A stretch of 7,195 bases of DNA from Pseudomonadota bacterium (GCA_023433515.1 JAEZCN010000070.1:1-7195); one strand, 5' to 3'; shown: positions 1-6,196, counted from the first letter of the stretch. A program made the numbers and translations. The notes: generated from the sequence alone by a model not told the origin.

Positions 1-591
1 GGTTCGAACAACCCGGACGGCATCGAGATCAAGGAGAAGCTCGGCAAGGACGGCAAGCCGCTCGACGGCATCCCGTTCCATCCGTACTACACGCTCAAGG
101 ACATCGTCGGCGTGGGCGTCTTCCTGACGCTGTTCGCCATCGTGGTGTTCTTCGTGCCGACGTTCGGTGGACTCTTCCTCGAGGCGCCGAACTTCGAGCC
201 GGCCAACCCGGTGTCGACGCCGGAGCACATCGCGCCGGTGTGGTACTTCACGCCTTACTACGCGATCCTGCGCGCCGTTCCGGACCAGAAGCTGGGTGCC
301 TTGTTGATGGCGCTGTCGGTCGCGGCTTTCCTGTTCCTGCCGTGGCTCGATCGCGCGAAGAACAAGTCGATCCGTTACCGTGGTCTCGCCTCGAAGATCC
401 TGCTCGGCGCGTTCTTCGTCGCGTTCGTGATGCTGATGTGGCTGGGCCTCAAGCCCGCGGACGGCATCTACGTGCTGCTCGCGCGCATCTTCACGGTCGT
501 GTACTTCGGTTTCTTCATCCTGCTGCCGTTCGTGTCCAAGGCCGACGGCAACGGTCCGGTTCCTGATCGAGTGACTTACCATGCGCATTAA
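1..591 (+). CDS. petB: Cytochrome b of the bc1 complex, C-terminal part (5' end outside window)
   Basis: This is the membrane subunit of ubiquinol:cytochrome c oxidoreductase, which carries the quinol oxidation (Qo) and quinone reduction (Qi) sites. The frame is open from base 1, and 196 residues are visible up to the TAA at 589-591. Four hydrophobic segments are seen at fragment residues about 38-58, 98-116, 132-150 and 156-178, matching the C-terminal helices of the family. The heme-binding N-terminal half is missing because the window starts inside the gene. The Qo-loop signature lies at 235-246, where PVWYF..YYAILR is found rather than the textbook PEWY. The extreme C-terminus overlaps the petC start by 11 bp, which suggests translational coupling. 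The downstream cytochrome c1 gene supports the call. The symbol could equally be fbcB or cytB under other naming schemes. Confidence 0.95.
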   Translation, partial: GSNNPDGIEIKEKLGKDGKPLDGIPFHPYYTLKDIVGVGVFLTLFAIVVFFVPTFGGLFLEAPNFEPANPVSTPEHIAPVWYFTPYYAILRAVPDQKLGALLMALSVAAFLFLPWLDRAKNKSIRYRGLASKILLGAFFVAFVMLMWLGLKPADGIYVLLARIFTVVYFGFFILLPFVSKADGNGPVPDRVTYHAH

Positions 592-1345
592 GACTCTCGC
601 GCTGATCGTGGTGCTCGTTGCCGCGAGCGCGGTTTCGGCCGCGGAGGGCGGCCACGCCAGCTGGCAACGTTCCGCCGACAACCAGATCGCGAACCTGCCG
701 TCGCTGCAGCGTGGCGCGCGCAACTTCCTGGACTACTGTTCGGGTTGCCACTCGCTCAAGTACATCCGTTATTCGCGCATCGCCGAGGACCTGAAGATTC
801 CCGACGACGTGCGCGACGCCTATCTCGTCCGGCCGGGCGACAGCTTCACCGACTACCTCAAGACGTCGCTTCCCGAGAAGGATGCGATGGAGTGGTTCGG
901 CCAGGCGCCGCCGGATCTTTCCCTGGTCACGCGTTCGCGCGGCTCCGACTGGGTGTTCAATTTCCTGACGACGTTCTACGCCGATCCGTCCAACCGTCAG
1001 ACGGGCGTGAACAACCTGCAGCTGCCGGGCACCGCGATGCCGCACGTGCTGGCCAGCCTGCAGGGCGTGCAGACCATCGTTACGCAAGATGTCGAACAGC
1101 CGGGACCCGAGGGCAATTCCATTACGGTCGCGGAATTCAAGGGCTTCGAGCCGGGTGTCGTGGGCAGTCTCACGGCGGAGCAGTACGATGAGTTCGTACG
1201 CGACACCGTGAATTTCCTGCAATACGTCGGCGACCCCACACAGGTCGAGCGGCAGAGCCTCGGTATCTGGGTGGTGTTGTTCCTGCTGATGTTCACGGCG
1301 ATTGCGTGGATGCTGAAGGCGGAGTATTGGAAGGACGTCCGCTGA
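581..1345 (+). CDS. petC: Cytochrome c1 of the bc1 complex
   Basis: This is the heme c subunit that passes electrons from the Rieske iron-sulfur protein to soluble cytochrome c. It has 254 residues. A Sec signal peptide covers about 1-20, with likely cleavage after AVSA. The heme-attachment motif CSGCH is at 53-57 (C53, C56, H57 as proximal ligand). The APPDLS motif is at 109-114. Met153 in GTAMPH is the expected distal heme ligand. One C-terminal membrane anchor lies at about 227-246, followed by the family-typical tail EYWKDV. The mature domain therefore lies in the periplasm and is held in the inner membrane by its tail. The ATG lies inside the end of petB with only a weak upstream Shine-Dalgarno, so expression is probably coupled to petB. 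Heme attachment would need a cytochrome c maturation system encoded elsewhere. Confidence 0.97.
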   Translation: MRIKTLALIVVLVAASAVSAAEGGHASWQRSADNQIANLPSLQRGARNFLDYCSGCHSLKYIRYSRIAEDLKIPDDVRDAYLVRPGDSFTDYLKTSLPEKDAMEWFGQAPPDLSLVTRSRGSDWVFNFLTTFYADPSNRQTGVNNLQLPGTAMPHVLASLQGVQTIVTQDVEQPGPEGNSITVAEFKGFEPGVVGSLTAEQYDEFVRDTVNFLQYVGDPTQVERQSLGIWVVLFLLMFTAIAWMLKAEYWKDVR

Positions 1346-1371
1346 ACGGTTCCTCGCACCGCTTCAGCCCT

Positions 1372-1377
1372 AGGAGG
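1372..1377 (+). promoter_or_regulatory. Strong Shine-Dalgarno of sspA
   Basis: A perfect AGGAGG stands 6 nt before the GTG at 1384. It decides the start of sspA in favour of this GTG over the in-frame ATG at 1405. It is the strongest ribosome-binding site in the window and suggests that SspA is made independently of upstream translation of petC, which ends 38 bp earlier. Confidence 0.85.
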
Positions 1378-1383
1378 AAGTGA

Positions 1384-2004
1384 GTGTCGAGCCGACGCGC
1401 TACGATGACGCTGTTCTCGGCGCCCGATGACCCCTGGAGTCATCGCACGCGCATCGTGATCGCGGAAAAAGCGATCGAGATCGAGATCGTCGACGTGGCG
1501 CCCGGGAAGTATCCCGAGGACCTGCTCGACCTCAATCCGTATCACACGACGCCCACCCTGATCGATCGCGACCTCGTTCTCTACGATTCGCGCGTGATCA
1601 TGGAGTATCTAGACGAGCGCTTTCCGCATCCTCCGCTGATGCCCGTGGACCCGGTGTCGCGCGCACGCGCGCGGCTCGCGCTCTACCAGATCGAGCACGA
1701 CTGGTACGACCTCGCGCGCAAGATCGACTCGGGCCAGGCGAAGGACACGATGCAGTTGCGCAAGGAATTGCGCGACAACGTGCTCGGCAGCGCGGACCTG
1801 TTCAAGCTCAAGCCGTACTTCCTGTCCGACGAATTCTCGATGGTCGACGCGACGATCGCGCCGATCCTGTGGCGTCTGCCCCGATACGACATCGATCTGC
1901 CGCCCCCTGCTCAGCCCATCCTCAAGTACGCGAACACCATCTTCTCGCGGCCCGCGTTCCGCGCGAGCCTTTCCGAGACCGAGCGAGAGATGCGGTTGGC
2001 ATGA
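1384..2004 (+). CDS. sspA: Stringent starvation protein A (RNA-polymerase-associated, GST fold)
   Basis: SspA binds RNA polymerase and alters transcription in stationary phase, starvation and acid stress in E. coli. It has a glutathione-transferase fold but no known transferase activity. The 206 residues (E. coli about 212) show the N-terminal thioredoxin-like domain at about 8-83 with MTLFSAP, NPYHTTPTLIDR and DSRVIMEYLDERFPHPPLMPV, then a helical domain at about 90-200 with PYFLSDEFSMVDA, LWRLP and the ending EREMRLA. The surface PHP motif tied to polymerase contact in E. coli is present at 81-83. The GTG start is chosen because of the AGGAGG before it and because E. coli SspA has a similar extension before MTLF. 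The stop overlaps the sspB start as ATGA. Its place directly after petC is common in gammaproteobacteria and in some betaproteobacteria. Confidence 0.95.
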   Translation: MSSRRATMTLFSAPDDPWSHRTRIVIAEKAIEIEIVDVAPGKYPEDLLDLNPYHTTPTLIDRDLVLYDSRVIMEYLDERFPHPPLMPVDPVSRARARLALYQIEHDWYDLARKIDSGQAKDTMQLRKELRDNVLGSADLFKLKPYFLSDEFSMVDATIAPILWRLPRYDIDLPPPAQPILKYANTIFSRPAFRASLSETEREMRLA

Positions 2005-2402
2005 ACGACCGCCCGCGCAACTCCAAGCGCCCCTATCTCATACGCGCGATGCACGCCTGGATGATGGACAACGGCGAGACGCCCCACGTCATCGTCGACG
2101 CGGAGAAGCCGGGCGTCGAGGTGCCGCGCGCCTACGTGAAGGACGGCAAGGTCGTGCTCAACCTCTCGTCGACCGCGACGCAGCGGCTGGTGATCGGCAA
2201 CGACTGGATCGAATTCGAGGCGCGCTTCGCCGGCGTCGTGCACCACGTGCGGATCCCGGTCGTGACGGTGCTCGGCATCTACGCGCGCGAAACCGGCGAG
2301 GGCATGGTGTTCTCCGAGCAGGACCTGGGTCCCGAGCCGCCGACCAAGCCTTCGCCGCCCGACGACGGCAGCCGCCGGCCGCAGCTCAAGGTCGTCAAAT
2401 AG
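2001..2402 (+). CDS. sspB: ClpXP protease specificity-enhancing factor SspB
   Basis: SspB is an adaptor that binds ssrA-tagged proteins and hands them to the ClpXP protease. The protein has 133 residues starting at the ATG that overlaps the sspA stop. The substrate-binding domain occupies about 8-108 (RPYLIRAMHAWMMDNGETPH, PRAYV.DGKVVLNL, VTVLGIYARETGEGM.F). A Pro/Asp-rich flexible linker follows at about 110-125. The last residues, RPQLKVVK, match the ClpX-binding motif at the end of E. coli SspB (RPALRVVK). The linker is much shorter than in E. coli (165-residue protein). An upstream in-frame ATG at 1869 is rejected because it would overlap sspA by 136 bp and add residues unlike the family. 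The 3' end overlaps the convergent CBS-domain gene by 8 bp. Confidence 0.95.
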   Translation: MNDRPRNSKRPYLIRAMHAWMMDNGETPHVIVDAEKPGVEVPRAYVKDGKVVLNLSSTATQRLVIGNDWIEFEARFAGVVHHVRIPVVTVLGIYARETGEGMVFSEQDLGPEPPTKPSPPDDGSRRPQLKVVK

Positions 2403-3096
2403 CCGGCTTTCCGTCCCTCTCCGGGACGAGATTCACGACATTCATCACGCGGTGCTTCGACTTCCAGATGTCGTCGAGCGCCGCGTCCGCGTTTTCGCCC
2501 GCGAGTTGCACCACGCACAACGGGGGTTCGTGGCGGGGCAGCGCCATGAAACTCGTGACGCGCATGGAGCGGCGGCGCGCGATTTCCGCGACGAGCGGCA
2601 GCAAGTCTTCGCCCGCGCCGAGCGAGAACGTCACCCGCACCGCGCGCACCGGCGCTTCGAACACTTCGAGCAGCGCACGGAAGATGTCCGATTCCGTGAT
2701 CAGCCCGACGAGGACGTGGTTGCTCACCACCGGCAATGCGCCGATCTTGTGGTCGCGCATGAGCCGCGCGGCGGCCTCGAGCGGCGCGTCGGGCGAGGTG
2801 GTGAGCGGGTCGCGCGCCATGAGATCCGCGGCGTAGATCCGCCTGCGCGCGCCGCTCATCTCGAGCGCCGCGACGTCGCCCGCTGCGTTGATCGCCAACG
2901 GATTGATGTTGGTCGGAAACGCGTGCAGCACGTCGGAGTTCGACACGATCCCGAGCAGCTTCGGACCGTCCGGCGACGGACTGATGACCGGCAGGCGACG
3001 GATCTTGTGGCGCGCCATGGTGGCGGCGATGTGCGCGAGGGTCGCGGTGGGATCCACGGTGATGAGCTCGCGCGTCATCCACATGTTGACGAACAT
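2395..3096 (-). CDS. Tandem CBS-domain protein with C-terminal ACT/AcuB-like region
   Basis: This is a 233-residue soluble protein with no catalytic domain in view. CBS domain 1 covers about 1-60 (MWMTRELITVDP.AT, HKIRRLPVI, LLGIVSNSDVL). CBS domain 2 covers about 88-145 (AADLMARDPLTTSPDAPLEA, HKIGALPVV, LVGLITESDIFRALLE). A linker of about 28 residues separates them. The region at about 150-225 (VRVTFSLGAGEDLLPLVAEIARR) resembles the ACT-like tail of AcuB-type proteins. CBS pairs usually bind adenine nucleotides such as AMP, ATP or SAM, so a role as an energy or nucleotide sensor is plausible, but the partner is unknown. An AAGGAG stands 10 nt before the ATG. The gene lies 34 bp after can on the same strand and is probably cotranscribed with it. 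A role in controlling carbonic anhydrase is inference only. The name acuB is not assigned because no acetoin genes are nearby. Confidence 0.9.
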   Translation of the reverse strand: MFVNMWMTRELITVDPTATLAHIAATMARHKIRRLPVISPSPDGPKLLGIVSNSDVLHAFPTNINPLAINAAGDVAALEMSGARRRIYAADLMARDPLTTSPDAPLEAAARLMRDHKIGALPVVSNHVLVGLITESDIFRALLEVFEAPVRAVRVTFSLGAGEDLLPLVAEIARRRSMRVTSFMALPRHEPPLCVVQLAGENADAALDDIWKSKHRVMNVVNLVPERDGKPAI

Positions 3097-3106
3097 GCGC
3101 GGGTGA

Positions 3107-3112
3107 CTCCTT
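3107..3112 (-). promoter_or_regulatory. Shine-Dalgarno of the CBS-domain gene
   Basis: The minus strand reads AAGGAG 10 nt before the ATG at 3096. It lies in the 34-bp gap after can and supports this start. The spacing is slightly long but workable. Confidence 0.6.
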
Positions 3113-3130
3113 ACGGACCCGCGCCGGCGC

Positions 3131-3790
3131 TCATGCGCGTGCCGGGTCGTTCAGCTTTGCGACCGCCGCGCGGTAGACGGCACTCGCCGCGCGGAAATCC
3201 GACACCGTGGTGCCGAGGTCGCGCGCGAGTCCGTCGGCGATGCCGTAGATCCAGCCGTGTACGCTCAGCGGTTGTCCGCGTTCCCACGCGTCGCGCGCGA
3301 TGGTCGTCTGGGAGACGTTCTGCACCTGCTCGATGACGTTCAGCTCGCAGAGACGATCCTGCGCTTCGCCTTCGCTGCGGAAGTCGCGCAGCGAGTGCTC
3401 GTGTTTCTCGTGCACGTCCTGCACGTGACGCAGCCAGTTGTCGGCGAGGCCGACGCGCATGCGGCGCATCGCGGCCTGCACGCCGCTGCAGCCATAGTGG
3501 CCCACGACGATGATGTGTTTGACCTTGAGGATGTCCACGGCGAATTGCATGACCGACAGGCAGTTCAAGTCGGTATGCACCACCATGTTGGCGAGGTTGC
3601 GATGGACGAAGACTTCACCCGGCAGCAGCCCGACGATCTGGTTCGCCGGTACGCGACTGTCCGCGCACCCGATCCACAGGTAGGTGGGGGACTGCTGGCG
3701 AGAGAGCTTGGAGAAGAATTCCGGATCCTGCCGCCGGATCTTTTCAGCCCATTCCCGGTTGTTCTGGAACAGCTCGTCGAGTGTTGGCAT
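3131..3790 (-). CDS. can: Beta-class carbonic anhydrase
   Basis: This is a cytoplasmic zinc enzyme that interconverts CO2 and bicarbonate, supplying bicarbonate for carboxylation reactions in fatty acid, arginine and nucleotide synthesis. The 219 residues match the length of E. coli Can (220). The zinc ligands and dyad are all present: C42, D44 and R46 in GCADSRVP, then H98 and C101 in VVGHYGCSGV. Residues that form the non-catalytic bicarbonate site of type II enzymes are also present (W39, R64, and Y182 in HGWIYGI), so pH- and bicarbonate-dependent allostery is likely. The ATG has no clear Shine-Dalgarno. The 119-bp gap before it (after yraN) contains a stem-loop, so the gene may have its own promoter. 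It is followed after 34 bp by the CBS-domain gene. The family call is firm; the symbol follows E. coli can (yadF). Confidence 0.96.
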   Translation of the reverse strand: MPTLDELFQNNREWAEKIRRQDPEFFSKLSRQQSPTYLWIGCADSRVPANQIVGLLPGEVFVHRNLANMVVHTDLNCLSVMQFAVDILKVKHIIVVGHYGCSGVQAAMRRMRVGLADNWLRHVQDVHEKHEHSLRDFRSEGEAQDRLCELNVIEQVQNVSQTTIARDAWERGQPLSVHGWIYGIADGLARDLGTTVSDFRAASAVYRAAVAKLNDPARA

Positions 3791-3859
3791 GCGGCGCGAT
3801 CTTGACCGCCCCGCCGCGATTTAGCAAAACCTCGATCGAAGCCACTTGATGATTGCACC

Positions 3860-3882
3860 GACGCGGTCGCTTCGACCGCGTC
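3860..3882 (-). terminator. 10-bp stem-loop between yraN and can, terminator-like without U-tract
   Basis: Bases 3860-3869 (GACGCGGTCG) and 3873-3882 (CGACCGCGTC) are perfect inverted copies around a 3-nt loop. The hairpin begins 27 nt after the yraN stop in the direction of transcription and ends 69 nt before the can start. Neither strand has a T-run after the stem, so a classical intrinsic terminator is not supported. Other readings are an attenuating or RNA-stabilising hairpin, or an operator-like palindrome. The rest of the 119-bp gap holds an AT-richer patch at about 3820-3840 with a TCGATCGA palindrome (3832-3839), but I find no convincing -35/-10 pair. Confidence 0.35.
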
Positions 3883-3893
3883 AAGAGTGGCGT

Positions 3894-3926
3894 TTACGCC
3901 TGAGAAACATTACGCCTGAAAAGCAT
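3894..3926. repeat. Imperfect 17-bp tandem repeat across the yraN stop codon
   Basis: Bases 3894-3910 and 3910-3926 are two copies of TTACGCCTGANAANCAT, with 15 of 17 positions identical and a period of 16. The second copy (on the plus-strand map) encodes the last residues and stop of YraN. The first copy lies just past the stop and contains a second TAA on the minus strand in another frame. It looks like a small slippage duplication of the gene end. Confidence 0.75.
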
Positions 3927-4257
3927 GTTTGATCCACTCGACGGCCCCGTCGCGCACCACCAGCACATCGAACCGCACCCGACACTTGCGCAGCTCCGGA
4001 TACCTCTGCAACAGCAGCGAGGCGGTCGCGATGATGCGGCGTTGTTTGCTCCACCCGATGCTGGCGGCCGCGCCGCCGTATCGATCGCTGCATCGGGTTC
4101 GCACCTCGGCGACGATCAGCAGATCCCCCGAGCGCGCGACGATGTCGAGCTCGCCCACGCGGCGCAGGAAATTGCGGGTGAAGATCGTAAAGCCCTGGGC
4201 TTCGAGAAAAGCCGCCGCGCTGTTCTCGGCCAGCGTCCCGGTTTGACGGCGATCCAT
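3910..4257 (-). CDS. yraN: UPF0102 family protein YraN (nuclease-like fold)
   Basis: This is a conserved protein with a restriction-endonuclease/Holliday-junction-resolvase-like fold; its cellular role is not settled. The 115 residues (E. coli about 131) show the family pattern in order: G..AE..AAAFLEAQGF at 7-23, RNFLRRVGELDIVAR at 28-42, IVAEVRTR at 48-55, YGGAAASI at 60-67, K71, and CRVRFDVLVV at 92-101. The putative PD-(D/E)XK-like acidic residues are D38 in GELD and E51 in AEVR. The start is 26 bp after the lpoA stop with no clear Shine-Dalgarno, so coupling to lpoA is likely. lpoA-yraN adjacency is widely conserved. In many relatives diaA follows, but here can does. The gene end lies in a small tandem duplication (3894-3926). 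Confidence 0.92.
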   Translation of the reverse strand: MDRRQTGTLAENSAAAFLEAQGFTIFTRNFLRRVGELDIVARSGDLLIVAEVRTRCSDRYGGAAASIGWSKQRRIIATASLLLQRYPELRKCRVRFDVLVVRDGAVEWIKHAFQA

Positions 4258-4283
4258 GCCGTCGGCGCCGCGCAGGACCGCGC

Positions 4284-6152
4284 TCAGGGCGTGGGTGAGG
4301 GCAACGCAGAGGGGCCGAGCGGCACCGGCGCCCCGTTTTCCATGCGCACCCAGTCGAGCGACCGGCGCACGCGCCCCTGCTCATCGAGCGACAGCGTGCC
4401 CGTAAGTCCTTGCGGATTCAGCGGTGCTCCGCGTTGCAAGGCGCTCGCGATCCGGTAGGCGTCGTAGCCGAAGGCGAACAGGCGGCCGCGCCGCGCGAAT
4501 GCATCTCCGAAGGCCTGCCGCGCCACCTCGCGAACCTCGCCGGAAAGTCCCGTATCGCCGAGCATCCAGGGCATGTCCGGAAACATCATGCCGTCGATCT
4601 CGCGATTCGCCGTCGGGTGCGGATCGTAGGCATCGCCGAGCGTATAGGTCGGAATGTCGCCCGCGAGGTGAAAGCGCAGCTGCGGCCGCAGCAGGCGCGC
4701 GGCGCCCGGCTGGCTCGGCGCGAAGATGAACTGGATGTCCGCGCGCCGGCGGGGCTCGAACTCGAGCTTCTGGCCGATCGCCGCCTGTACGCGCTGGTGG
4801 CGCGCGCGGCTGTCGTCGGTGCGCAGCACGTCCGTGATGCCTTCGCCGAAGTCGTTGCGTACGCCGCCGAAACTCGACTGGCCGAGCGTGTATCCGCCCG
4901 CCGCGCGCAGCTCTTCGTCGAACGCGGCGGCGACGCGATTGCCCCAGTCTCCCTCGGGAGTGAGCACCACGCCGCGGCGCTGCCCACTCGCGACGACGAA
5001 TCGCGCGACGGCGCGGGCATCGTCTTCGGGAGACAGTGCGAACTGAAAGAATCGCTGCGGAGCCGGTTGCTCGGCCGGCAGGAAGTTGAGCGCCAGCATG
5101 GGCGGGCGGGTAGACAGGATCTCGGACGCCGCGACGACCTCCTCGCGCGTGAGCGGGCCGACGATGAACTCCGCGCCCGCGGCGGTGGCATTCGCGACGA
5201 CTTCCGCGACGGTCCCGGCGGCGGTGTCGTAGACGCGCAGGCGCGGGCGCGCATTGGCGGGCGCCTGGTAGTAGGCGGTCATGAAGCCATCGCGGATCTG
5301 CGCGGCCGGCGCCGAGGTGCGGCCCGTGAGGGGCAGCAGCAGCGCGACGTGCGGTGCCTTGTCGAGCGCCGCGGGCTGGTCCATGCCGCCGACGCTGGGT
5401 TCGTTCGCGAGCGCGGCCAGCGCGGGGTGCGACGGGAAACGCGAGCGGAATGCCGCAAGTCGCGCGGCGCCGAGCGTGGGATTACGCGCGTTGTCGGCCG
5501 CGATGGTTCCCGCTTCGATCCAGCCGCGGATCGTGGCGTCGCTTCCGGGCGGCGCGGTGAGCGCGATGCCGCGATCGGCGGCGGCGCGCAGCTGGGACAG
5601 CAACTCGGTGCGTGCCTCGTGGGCGTCACCGGGAGCGATGAAGCGCTCGCGCGCCAGTTGCGAGCGGATGCCATCAACGAGATGGCCGGTCGCGATGGCG
5701 ACCTGCTGGCGTGTCTCGTAGTAGCGCGCCGCGGCCGCGGGCGCCGTCGGCGCCTGCATCGCGCTGATCTCGCGCCAGGCCGCATCCCCCTGGCCCTGTG
5801 CGAGTGAAGACTGGATGCGCAGCAGGTTTTTCTCGAGTGACTGCTGCTGGGTGAGGTCCGCGGTGATGGTCGCGAGCACGCGATCCGCATCGGCCGGACG
5901 GCCCGCGGCCAGCCACGCGCGTGCGGCGCGCAGCATGAACTCCGAGCGGTCGCCGCCGGTCGTTTCGTTGCCGAGCCTCTCGTACACGGCGGCTGCGCCC
6001 GCCTGGTCGCCGGCGCGTACCAGCGCCTCGGCGCGATCGACGCTCGGAGGCCCGCCCCGTCGCGGGGTAGTTGGACAGGCGGCCAGCATCAGCGCCGTGG
6101 CGACAACCACGGACAACATCAGGGTCTTGTTAAGTGCTTTCACGGAAATCAT
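4284..6152 (-). CDS. lpoA: LpoA/LppC-type outer-membrane lipoprotein, penicillin-binding protein activator
   Basis: In E. coli, LpoA reaches from the outer membrane through the peptidoglycan to activate the synthase PBP1A. This homologue has 622 residues (E. coli 678). A lipoprotein signal peptide ends in the lipobox LAAC, with lipidated C26 followed by P27 and so no inner-membrane retention Asp at +2. The N-terminal helical TPR-like half spans about 37-255 (ALVRAGDQAGAAAVYERLG, RAARAWLAAGRPADADRVL). The C-terminal half, about 267-600, has a periplasmic-binding-protein-like fold starting at HVALLLPLTGRTSAPAAQIRDGF and including FIVGPLTREEV, GVVLTPEGDWG and LFAFGYDAYRIA. The ATG at 6152 is chosen because it places a normal basic-hydrophobic signal peptide at the N-terminus. 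A longer frame to 6515 would put 121 non-family residues antisense to rsmI. The PBP partner in this organism is inferred. Confidence 0.93.
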   Translation of the reverse strand: MISVKALNKTLMLSVVVATALMLAACPTTPRRGGPPSVDRAEALVRAGDQAGAAAVYERLGNETTGGDRSEFMLRAARAWLAAGRPADADRVLATITADLTQQQSLEKNLLRIQSSLAQGQGDAAWREISAMQAPTAPAAAARYYETRQQVAIATGHLVDGIRSQLARERFIAPGDAHEARTELLSQLRAAADRGIALTAPPGSDATIRGWIEAGTIAADNARNPTLGAARLAAFRSRFPSHPALAALANEPSVGGMDQPAALDKAPHVALLLPLTGRTSAPAAQIRDGFMTAYYQAPANARPRLRVYDTAAGTVAEVVANATAAGAEFIVGPLTREEVVAASEILSTRPPMLALNFLPAEQPAPQRFFQFALSPEDDARAVARFVVASGQRRGVVLTPEGDWGNRVAAAFDEELRAAGGYTLGQSSFGGVRNDFGEGITDVLRTDDSRARHQRVQAAIGQKLEFEPRRRADIQFIFAPSQPGAARLLRPQLRFHLAGDIPTYTLGDAYDPHPTANREIDGMMFPDMPWMLGDTGLSGEVREVARQAFGDAFARRGRLFAFGYDAYRIASALQRGAPLNPQGLTGTLSLDEQGRVRRSLDWVRMENGAPVPLGPSALPSPTP

Positions 6153-6191
6153 GCGTCGCTTAGCCTTCGCATTGGCCGCAGTCCATGCGGT

Positions 6192-6195
6192 GGAG
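6192..6195 (+). promoter_or_regulatory. Shine-Dalgarno that selects the GTG start of rsmI
   Basis: GGAG stands 7 nt before the GTG at 6203, with optimal spacing. The in-frame ATG at 6185 lies upstream of this site and has no ribosome-binding sequence of its own, so the GTG is preferred. Confidence 0.65.
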
Positions 6196-6196
6196 A

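Noticed and set aside
515..1222. A 235-codon minus-strand open frame over petC
   Set aside because: It is an Arg/His-rich shadow of the cytochrome c1 gene with no motifs of its own.
1869..2000. An upstream in-frame ATG for sspB
   Set aside because: It lies within the sspA coding region. The added residues do not resemble SspB, and the ATGA overlap start at 2001 gives the normal family N-terminus.
2452..3336. A 294-codon plus-strand open frame over the CBS and can genes
   Set aside because: It spans two well-supported minus-strand genes, is strongly Arg/His-biased, and has no domain signal.
4410..5807. A 465-codon open frame on the plus strand, antisense to lpoA
   Set aside because: Its product is Arg/Ala/Gly-rich and low in complexity without recognisable motifs, typical of the complementary frame of a GC-rich gene. 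The minus strand encodes a full LpoA-type lipoprotein here.
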